NCBI GenBank assembly: GCA_947629815.1
Contig: CANRFG010000010.1
Location: forward strand, 1 to 37,771
DNA: 37,771 nucleotides
Direction of reading: 5' to 3'
Source of the DNA: an uncultured Bacilli bacterium
GTDB taxonomy: Bacteria; Bacillota_I; Bacilli_A; RF39; UBA660
Of the stretch, positions 32,653 to 37,771 are shown piece after piece (the first letter of the stretch is position 1; each line of letters opens with the position of its first letter). Below the pieces are notes generated by a model. The model was not told the origin of the DNA. It did no database searches and saw only the letters and a list, made by a program, of their open reading frames with translations. Made by a program: the position numbers and the translations under genes.

Positions 32653-32681
32653 ATTATACAATATACAAAAAAAGAAAGCAA
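32653..32681 (-). promoter_or_regulatory. Promoter of the glycosyltransferase pair
   Basis: TTGCTT (32681-32676), a 17-nt spacer and TATAAT (32658-32653). The -35 sits inside the germination operon's terminator. Confidence 0.6.
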
Positions 32682-32694
32682 ATTAATTTTCTTT
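32666..32694 (-). terminator. Terminator of the germination operon
   Basis: AAAGAAA / TTTCTTT stem with a 10-nt loop, then a T7 tract on the minus strand. It overlaps the last codons of the GerAB-like gene. Confidence 0.7.
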
Positions 32695-33765
32695 ACTTTT
32701 TTTCATTCTATCTATTTTGATTTTAATTGAAATTAGTATAATAATAAACAACAATAAATACTTAAAATATATTGCTATATTATAAACATAGGCATTATAT
32801 AAAGTTGTATTTTTAAATACTACATTAGATGCAAGAAGAATTAAAAATGTTATTATATATACTATTAATTTGTTATTATTTTTTTTAATTGTGTTTGTCA
32901 TAAAATATACTGATAAGCTTATATTTATAATTAAACAAAATATCCATTGTATAACTATTATATTTTCTATTCTATCTAGGAAATTAAATATATTTATTCT
33001 TTTTAATGCTATATATTCTGGATATAAATATATTTTTGTTAAATCTATTCCTAAATTTCCTATTATTAAAATTACTGTTAAAAATATTAGTATCATGGAT
33101 ATTATATATCCAACAGTTACATAAGCATTTATTTTTTTATTGTCTACTAATGTATTTTTAGGAACAATTAAAAAAAGTATAGTAGGCATAATATTAAGCA
33201 TTAATATATATATACTACCTTTAATAGGTGGCTGTATTCCAAATTCTAAAAATGGTTTTATATTTGATAATTCAAAATTATTTAATAGTCCTATACCTCC
33301 TATTAAAAACGATATTAAACTTATAATTAATAATATAAAAGATGTTCTACTTATTACTTCTATTCCTTTTACATTTATATATATTATTACGAATACAAAC
33401 ATTAATCCAATAAATAGTATTGGTGTTTCTGATAGAAATTGTGAACTTATAAACCCTATTAAATCATAAAATAAACTAACACTTGTTATAAATATTATTA
33501 TCGCTATTAAATAATTTATTATAGTGCCAAAAGTTTTACCAAATAATTTTTTGTTTTTTTCTGGTAAAGGTAAATCTGGTTCATAATTAAATATGTATAA
33601 AAATAAGAACATTAATGAAAATCCTATAACAGCAGATATTATTACACCAATCCAAGCATCTACACCTGATGATTTTACTAATGTATAAAAACCTTTTCCA
33701 AATGTAGCAGATATTATTACCATAATTATCATACTTGTAAGTTGTAATGAATTAATTTTCTTCAT
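32683..33765 (-). CDS. gerAB: Spore germination permease, GerAB family
   Basis: 360 aa with about ten membrane helices and the family opening ISSLQ-like INSLQLTSMIIMVIISATFGKGF. GerAB proteins are APC-fold subunits that bind the germinant in the spore inner membrane. It overlaps the GerAC-like gene by 14 nt, with SD GGTGAT. It is last in the order AA-AC-AB, the gerK-like order rather than gerA's A-B-C. The C-terminus is short and basic (KIKIDRMKKSKEN). The symbol indicates family, not orthology to a particular receptor. Confidence 0.9.
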   Translation of the reverse strand: MKKINSLQLTSMIIMVIISATFGKGFYTLVKSSGVDAWIGVIISAVIGFSLMFLFLYIFNYEPDLPLPEKNKKLFGKTFGTIINYLIAIIIFITSVSLFYDLIGFISSQFLSETPILFIGLMFVFVIIYINVKGIEVISRTSFILLIISLISFLIGGIGLLNNFELSNIKPFLEFGIQPPIKGSIYILMLNIMPTILFLIVPKNTLVDNKKINAYVTVGYIISMILIFLTVILIIGNLGIDLTKIYLYPEYIALKRINIFNFLDRIENIIVIQWIFCLIINISLSVYFMTNTIKKNNNKLIVYIITFLILLASNVVFKNTTLYNAYVYNIAIYFKYLLLFIIILISIKIKIDRMKKSKEN

Positions 33766-34939
33766 CTGGTATCACCGTTATAATATTTCCCTTTCCTTTA
33801 AGCGTAAAATCTACTTTTGTATCTATTTGTAAATTTTCTAGGTTTTTACTATACCATTCATCTTTTATTGTTTTATAATATTTAGGATTTGATTTATATA
33901 TTGTATCTGCAAATCCAAATATATCTGTTTTATATTCATTTATAGTTTTATTTAAAACAGAATTTATATTTTGTTTTATTTTTTCTTCTGTTTTCTTTTC
34001 TATTTCTTGTATAACTTTTATATCATTTAAATCATAATCACAATCTATTTCTTTTATATTACCATTTCCATTTACTTTTATTTTCATTTGTAGTTTATCT
34101 TGAATTGGACTTATATCTACTTTAGGCTTCATGAGTTCTATTGTTATATATTTATTTTTTCCACATTCTATATTTACTAATGTATCTTTAACTTTTTTAT
34201 TTACGAGATTTGCTGACATGCTTTCATCTTCTGTTAAATATCCTACTAATTTATCTTTTTTAAATACCGCTAATCCTTGTAAAACTACTTTTGCATCTGA
34301 TGAAACATCTTTTAGTGATTCTGTATTTTCTCCTTTATCTACGCTTCCTACTACTTTAACTGTACTCATAACTATATCTTGTCTATCATTAAGGTATGTT
34401 TTTACTTGATATTCAAATGTGTTATTTTCACTAACACCTAAATACTTTGAGTCTGATGATATACTATCTACTATATTTTTTGAACTTATTGTTTCAAGAG
34501 GAGTTAAAATTTTTAAAACATCTTCTGCTTTACTTTCTTTAGCAACTATTATTTGTGATTGTTTTCTTGCTTCTGGATTTCTCATAAAGAAATCAAATAT
34601 TTGTGATATTCCTTCTTTAGCTAAATCTTCACCAATTACTATTAATTGTAAATGATTTATATATAATCTTCTAGGGGATTCTAAAACTATTTTTCTAAGT
34701 GCTTCTTGTATTGTTTCTCCTTTTGTTTCATATGTTATAAATTTTGATTGTTCTCCTGTACTATTAGTATCACTTCCAACTTTTTGTGTATTTACTACTT
34801 GTATTGTAAGCAAGTAATTATCATCTTTTTTATCTATTCCTATGGCTGTTGTTATTGATAAACTATTTATTTCTCTATAGTTATAACACCCAGTAAATAA
34901 AAATATAACAAGTAAAACAAGTATTTTATTCTTCATCAT
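33752..34939 (-). CDS. gerAC: Spore germination lipoprotein, GerAC family
   Basis: 395 aa. A lipoprotein signal peptide (KNKILVLLVIFLFTGC, lipobox Cys at about 18) is followed by the family's conserved YREINSLSITTAIGIDK and by VVNTQKVG, GETIQEALRKI..ESPRRLYINHLQLIVIGEDLAKEG, all standard for GerAC. The C-terminal domain (DIFGFADTIYKSNPKYYKTIKDEW) also matches. It is a lipid-anchored subunit of the GerA-type germinant receptor, on the outer face of the spore inner membrane. It overlaps the gerAA-like gene by 14 nt. ATG-ATG tandem start; SD GGAG. Confidence 0.95.
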   Translation of the reverse strand: MMKNKILVLLVIFLFTGCYNYREINSLSITTAIGIDKKDDNYLLTIQVVNTQKVGSDTNSTGEQSKFITYETKGETIQEALRKIVLESPRRLYINHLQLIVIGEDLAKEGISQIFDFFMRNPEARKQSQIIVAKESKAEDVLKILTPLETISSKNIVDSISSDSKYLGVSENNTFEYQVKTYLNDRQDIVMSTVKVVGSVDKGENTESLKDVSSDAKVVLQGLAVFKKDKLVGYLTEDESMSANLVNKKVKDTLVNIECGKNKYITIELMKPKVDISPIQDKLQMKIKVNGNGNIKEIDCDYDLNDIKVIQEIEKKTEEKIKQNINSVLNKTINEYKTDIFGFADTIYKSNPKYYKTIKDEWYSKNLENLQIDTKVDFTLKGKGNIITVIPDEEN

Positions 34940-36377
34940 CAGTGCTCCTTTGCTTTATTGTATTATTGGATAAGTATTCTGGTCTTCTTGTTAATAATTT
35001 TGCTGGAAGTTTTATTAAACTATTTTTTAATCCACTTAAATTTATTGGTACTAAAGGCATTAAGTAAGGTTTACCAAATGATTCTATACTACATATTCTT
35101 ATTATAAATATTATAAATACTACTACTACACCTATCATTCCCATAAATACTGCTCCTACCATAAATAATAGTCTATATATTCTAAGTGTATTTATAAATT
35201 CAAGTTCTGTAAATGGCAAGGAACTGATAGATGTTATAGCGACTATAATTATCATTATCTGTGATACTATTCCTGCATTTACTGCTGCATCTCCAAGTAT
35301 AAGTGCTCCAACTATAGATAAAGCACTTCCTGTTGTCGTAGGTGTTCTTAAATCACTTTCTCTTAATATTTCAAATGATATTATCAACATAAGTGCTTCT
35401 ACAAAGGCAGGAAATGGTACACCATCTCTTTGAACTGCAAAACTTACTAGTAAATCGGTTGGTATCATTTCTTGATTATATGTTACTAATGATATATATA
35501 TGGCTGGTGTCATTATTGATATCATAAAGGCAAGGAACTTTAATATTCTTGTAAATGATACATTTGTATCTTTTCCATATTCATCTTCCATTGTTTTAAA
35601 GAAGTCTTGTAGTAAAGCAGGAATTATTATTACATATGGGCTGTTATCTACAACTATTGCGATTTTACCTTGTAATAATGCATCTGATACTACATCTGGT
35701 CTTTCTGTTGTTTGTGCTGTTGGAAATTTTACTTTTTCATCTACTATTAAATTTTTTATAACACCACTATTTATAACACCTGAAATATTTATTTTTGATA
35801 GTCTTTTTTTTACTTCGTTTACTAAGTCTTCTTTAACTATCCCATTTATGTATAATATTCCTATACTTGTATCTGTATATTTTCCTATATTCATTTTGTC
35901 TATCCATAAGTCGTTTGTTTTTATTCTTTTTTTTATAAGTCCTAAATTAGTTTGTATATCTTCAACAAATGAGTCTTTTGCTCCTCTTACTGTATCTTCT
36001 GTTGTTGATGGGGAAATTGACCTATTTAAGTTTGCTTTTGTTTCTAACGCTATTGCTTTTGTTTCATTTTCTATTAGTAATATTGTAAAACCTTTATGTA
36101 AATAAAAGCATAAATCTTGGTAATCTTCAATTTCTGTTACTTTAAAGTTTGATATACTATTTTTTATTTTTCCATATAAACCTAAACCTGTAATTGATTT
36201 TATTTTATTTAAACTTCTTATTACAAAGTCGCTTATTTTATCACTAGAGGTTAAAGGTTCATTGTATATTATATATATTTTCTTTCTACCTATATATTTT
36301 TCTCTATATATAATATCATCTGAGTCTTTAGTATCTTTTTTTAATTTTCTAACTATTTCTTCTATATTGTTTAGCAT
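34926..36377 (-). CDS. gerAA: Spore germination protein, GerAA family
   Basis: 483 aa. An N-terminal soluble region (about 1-235) includes RGAKDSFVEDIQTNLGLIKKRIK and GILYINGIV. A membrane domain of about five to six helices follows, with the conserved PTAQTTERPDVVSDALLQGKIAIVVDNSPYVIIIPALL, VTYNQEMIPTDLLVSFAVQRDGVPFPAFVEALMLI and LGDAAVNAGIVSQIMIIIVAITSI segments typical of GerAA. It is the core subunit of the germinant receptor. The track start at 36389 is TTG; the ATG at 36377 has GGTGAT 4 nt upstream and is preferred. It leads a three-gene operon with overlapping reading frames. Confidence 0.95.
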   Translation of the reverse strand: MLNNIEEIVRKLKKDTKDSDDIIYREKYIGRKKIYIIYNEPLTSSDKISDFVIRSLNKIKSITGLGLYGKIKNSISNFKVTEIEDYQDLCFYLHKGFTILLIENETKAIALETKANLNRSISPSTTEDTVRGAKDSFVEDIQTNLGLIKKRIKTNDLWIDKMNIGKYTDTSIGILYINGIVKEDLVNEVKKRLSKINISGVINSGVIKNLIVDEKVKFPTAQTTERPDVVSDALLQGKIAIVVDNSPYVIIIPALLQDFFKTMEDEYGKDTNVSFTRILKFLAFMISIMTPAIYISLVTYNQEMIPTDLLVSFAVQRDGVPFPAFVEALMLIISFEILRESDLRTPTTTGSALSIVGALILGDAAVNAGIVSQIMIIIVAITSISSLPFTELEFINTLRIYRLLFMVGAVFMGMIGVVVVFIIFIIRICSIESFGKPYLMPLVPINLSGLKNSLIKLPAKLLTRRPEYLSNNTIKQRSTDDEE

Positions 36378-36399
36378 ATAAATCACCAATTCCTAATAC

Positions 36400-36406
36400 T
36401 ATTATG
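36400..36406 (-). promoter_or_regulatory. Possible forespore-type (sigma-G-like) -10 of the gerA operon
   Basis: CATAATA lies on the minus strand about 23 nt before the gerAA ATG, close to the sigma-G -10 consensus CATACTA. The -35 region (TGTAAT at an 18-nt spacing) is a poor match to TGAATA. No vegetative promoter is seen between the terminators and the gene. Confidence 0.3.
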
Positions 36407-36415
36407 GAAAAAAGT

Positions 36416-36443
36416 TAAAAAAAAATTACATTTATTGTAATTT
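36416..36443 (-). terminator. Second terminator after pilin gene A
   Basis: AAATTACA / TGTAATTT with a 5-nt loop, then a T9 tract on the minus strand. It is back-up to the terminator at 36458-36484 and insulates the germination operon. Confidence 0.75.
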
Positions 36444-36457
36444 TAAGTTTATATAAA

Positions 36458-36484
36458 AGAAAAAACTATCAAATTGATAGTTTT
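36458..36484 (-). terminator. Terminator of pilin gene A
   Basis: AAAACTATCAA / TTGATAGTTTT with a one-base centre, then TTTTTTC. It is homologous to the terminator of pilin gene B, with a matched A-T to G-C swap in the stem. Confidence 0.85.
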
Positions 36485-36489
36485 AAATG

Positions 36490-36855
36490 TTATTTACCAT
36501 TAACTAAAGTTGCTTTACCATCCTCATAATTAAATTTTTTGTCTTTGTTATAACTTGATACTGTACAGCCTTCTAATTTAACTTTATTATTTTCTGTTGT
36601 CTTAGTAGTACAATTAACTTGCGCTCCTGAATAGTCTGGTGTTACCTTTGTGATATCCACATCTTCACCTGCCATAAGTTCAATATAATATGAAGATTCT
36701 AATGCTTTTGCATATCCTTCTACTGAACGTTTTGCTGCTTCTAATCTTGCATTATCTACTACATTCATTATTATTGGTGTTGCGATTAATGCAATGATCG
36801 CTAAAATTACGATAACAGCTAATAATTCTACTAATGTAAATCCTTTCTTGTTCAT
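36490..36855 (-). CDS. Type IV pilin-like protein A
   Basis: 121 aa. A class III signal peptide MNKKG|FTLVELLAV with Glu at +5, followed by the long hydrophobic N-terminal helix (AVIVILAIIALIATPIIMNVV), defines a prepilin cleaved and methylated by PilD/ComC-type peptidase. The soluble part is short, with a conserved helix AAKRSVEGYAKALESSYYIELMAGEDVDI and two cysteines (VNC...EGC) likely forming a C-terminal disulphide loop. The SD, promoter and signal region are nearly identical to the neighbour at 36990-37376, so it is a tandem duplicate. It could build a pilus, a competence pseudopilus or a secretion pseudopilus; no assembly ATPase is in the window. Confidence 0.93.
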   Translation of the reverse strand: MNKKGFTLVELLAVIVILAIIALIATPIIMNVVDNARLEAAKRSVEGYAKALESSYYIELMAGEDVDITKVTPDYSGAQVNCTTKTTENNKVKLEGCTVSSYNKDKKFNYEDGKATLVNGK

Positions 36856-36873
36856 TATTTATCACCTACCTCT

Positions 36874-36912
36874 ACTATATATAGTCTAACACAACTTATT
36901 ATTTTTAGTCAA
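36874..36912 (-). promoter_or_regulatory. Promoter and palindrome of pilin gene A
   Basis: TTGACT (36912-36907), an 18-nt spacer and TAGACT (36888-36883), immediately followed by the perfect palindrome ACTATATATAGT (36885-36874). About 60 nt of this upstream region is identical in the pilin B copy. The palindrome at the expected start site could be an operator. Confidence 0.55.
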
Positions 36913-36951
36913 TAATTTACCACTTAATAATATAAAACATATGTAAACTAT

Positions 36952-36977
36952 GAAAAAAGCTATCAAATTGATAGCTT
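36952..36977 (-). terminator. Terminator of pilin gene B
   Basis: AAGCTATCAA / TTGATAGCTT, then TTTTTC on the minus strand. Confidence 0.85.
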
Positions 36978-36989
36978 ATACTAGTTAAA

Positions 36990-37376
36990 TTATGCACCAG
37001 CTCCAGCGGCAGTTTTATCTGCTTTACCATCTTTATAATCAAAAGTTGTTTTACTATCATATCCAGATACTGTACATTTTGATAATTCAATTTTGTTGTT
37101 TACAACTTTTATTCCATCTCCATTATTTCCACATGTAACTCTTGCTCCTGAATAATCTGCAGTAACAGTCTTAATATCTACATCTTGTCCAGACATAAGT
37201 TGAATATAATATGAAGATTCTAATGCTTTTGCATATCCTTCTACTGAACGTTTTGCTGCTTCTAATCTTGCATTATTTACAACATTCATTATTATTGGTG
37301 TTGCGATTAATGCAATGATAGCTAAAATTACGATAACAGCTAGTAACTCTACTAATGTAAATCCTTTCTTATTCAT
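36990..37376 (-). CDS. Type IV pilin-like protein B
   Basis: 128 aa. The signal peptide and first 55 residues are identical to pilin A except for N versus D near residue 34 (MNVVNNARLEAAKRSVEGYAK). The C-terminal third has diverged: VTCGNNGDGIKVVNNKIELSKCTVSGYDSKTTF, keeping both cysteines and the GY/SY-D pattern, and ending DKTAAGAGA. The SD AGGTGAT and upstream region are the same as for pilin A. Each gene has its own promoter and terminator, so they can be expressed separately. The pattern of conserved stem and variable tip resembles major/minor pilin or antigenic diversification. Confidence 0.93.
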   Translation of the reverse strand: MNKKGFTLVELLAVIVILAIIALIATPIIMNVVNNARLEAAKRSVEGYAKALESSYYIQLMSGQDVDIKTVTADYSGARVTCGNNGDGIKVVNNKIELSKCTVSGYDSKTTFDYKDGKADKTAAGAGA

Positions 37377-37394
37377 TATTTATCACCTACCTCT

Positions 37395-37433
37395 ACTATA
37401 TATAGTCTAACACAACTTATTATTTTTAGTCAA
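37395..37433 (-). promoter_or_regulatory. Promoter and palindrome of pilin gene B
   Basis: TTGACT (37433-37428), an 18-nt spacer and TAGACT (37409-37404), overlapping ACTATATATAGT (37406-37395). Sequence-identical to the pilin A copy. Confidence 0.55.
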
Positions 37434-37448
37434 TAATTTAATATGAAT

Positions 37449-37478
37449 CAAAAAATAAAAAAGTGAAAAATTTCACTT
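37449..37478 (-). terminator. Terminator of the Rpn-like gene
   Basis: AAGTGAAA / TTTCACTT with a 2-nt centre, followed by a long T-rich tract on the minus strand, about 25 nt after the gene's stop codon. Confidence 0.8.
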
Positions 37479-37501
37479 AATAATATATAAAAAAACATAT
37501 T

Positions 37502-37771
37502 TTATTTTAATATTTCATTAATGTCATCTATACTTATATTTGTATATTTTGATATTGTATTACAATCTAATCCCTGTTTTAACATATTTTCTATTATGTT
37601 TTTCCTATCTTTTAAGGCGCCTATTTTTTCTCCTCTTTGAAGGCCCATCTTTTCTCCTTCTTCTTTTCCTAACTTAGTTGCATATTCTATTTGAGCATCC
37701 TTTACCATTTTCTCTTGTTTTTCTGCATCATATAATCCTAATATTTTCTCTTCTTCTAATAATCTTGTCAT
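37502..37771 (-). CDS. Rpn/PD-(D/E)XK nuclease-family transposase, C-terminal part
   Basis: Only the last 89 residues are inside the window. They match the typical C-terminus of Rpn-type recombination-promoting nucleases: a Lys/Glu-rich helix EKQEKMVKDAQIEYATKLGKEEGEKMGLQRGEKIG, then IIENMLKQGLDCNTISKYTNISIDDINEILK, the short helical hairpin found at the end of these proteins. The catalytic N-terminal PD-(D/E)XK domain would lie beyond position 37771. The ATG at the edge may be internal. This is a mobile-element-related family often present in many copies. Confidence 0.7.
   Translation of the reverse strand: MTRLLEEEKILGLYDAEKQEKMVKDAQIEYATKLGKEEGEKMGLQRGEKIGALKDRKNIIENMLKQGLDCNTISKYTNISIDDINEILK

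Noticed and set aside
32870-33469. Plus-strand hydrophobic ORFs opposite the gerAB gene
   Set aside because: They mirror the AT-rich transmembrane codons of GerAB; no independent evidence for coding.
35500-36105. 201-aa plus-strand ORF opposite gerAA
   Set aside because: Long only because gerAA's frame lacks antisense stops; gerAA is strongly conserved and is the real gene.
1-37771. Mycoplasma-type genetic code (TGA as Trp)
   Set aside because: Several genes end at TGA (for example at 3252 and 4034), conserved Trp residues use TGG, and no reading frame needs TGA readthrough except decayed ones.
1-37771. CRISPR array, tRNA or rRNA genes
   Set aside because: No spaced direct repeats of CRISPR type and no tRNA- or rRNA-like conserved segments were found; the only tRNA-related element is the T-box.

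Overview
This is a very AT-rich, standard-code, low-GC Gram-positive chromosome segment. Shine-Dalgarno sites are mostly GGAGG or GGTGAT, promoters are TTGACA/TATAAT type, and several genes stop at TGA while Trp uses TGG, so this is not a code-4 Mycoplasma. The window has a leucine T-box, a gerA-type spore germination operon, a SpoIIID-like regulator, YtxH/YtxG-like proteins and type IV pilin-like genes. This suggests an uncultured, spore-forming, gut-type member of the Bacilli/Erysipelotrichia/RF39 neighbourhood. The placement is inference; no rRNA is present.

Region 1 (about 1-11,930) is accessory in character and mostly on the minus strand. It holds a PLP fold-III decarboxylase with a CYTH-domain protein, a lone plus-strand cytidine/blasticidin-S deaminase-like gene, and a tight five-gene operon. 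The operon encodes a GreA-like factor, a U32 (UbiU/RlhA-like) protein, a methyltransferase, a radical SAM enzyme with viperin-like motif spacing, and a second methyltransferase, and it has its own TAGACA/TATAAT promoter. Just upstream are a thymidylate-kinase-like gene and a decayed HAD phosphatase. A LysR regulator, two Nudix hydrolases and an S51-like peptidase follow. The radical SAM operon is the best candidate for an undescribed system.

Region 2 (about 11,960-20,700) carries signalling and envelope genes. A short RelA/SpoT homologue has an intact hydrolase centre and an altered synthetase centre. It is preceded by a strong promoter, a 23-codon leader ORF, an intrinsic terminator and a probable AUU start codon, which together look like an attenuator. 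A second GreA-like paralogue is divergent from it. Next come a DUF3419-like/DUF1292-like/small membrane protein operon and a membrane sensor with a degenerate GGDEF domain. Last is a four-gene operon of a lipoprotein, a disordered acidic protein, and YtxG-like and YtxH-like proteins.

Region 3 (about 20,780-31,290) is more housekeeping. leuS and a small membrane protein lie behind a T-box with a CUU (Leu) specifier. A GH31 glycosidase homologue and a pyruvate kinase homologue form an operon, and both have substitutions at usually catalytic positions. Then come a small HTH-like protein, two tandem coiled-coil paralogues sharing an SLDxxTRQ motif, and lepA translationally coupled to a SpoIIID-like protein.

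Region 4 (about 31,290-37,771) is surface and sporulation: a GtrA/GtrB-like glycosyltransferase pair, a gerA operon in the order AA-AC-AB, two tandem type IV pilin-like genes with duplicated promoters and terminators, and the C-terminal end of an Rpn-type nuclease/transposase cut by the window edge.
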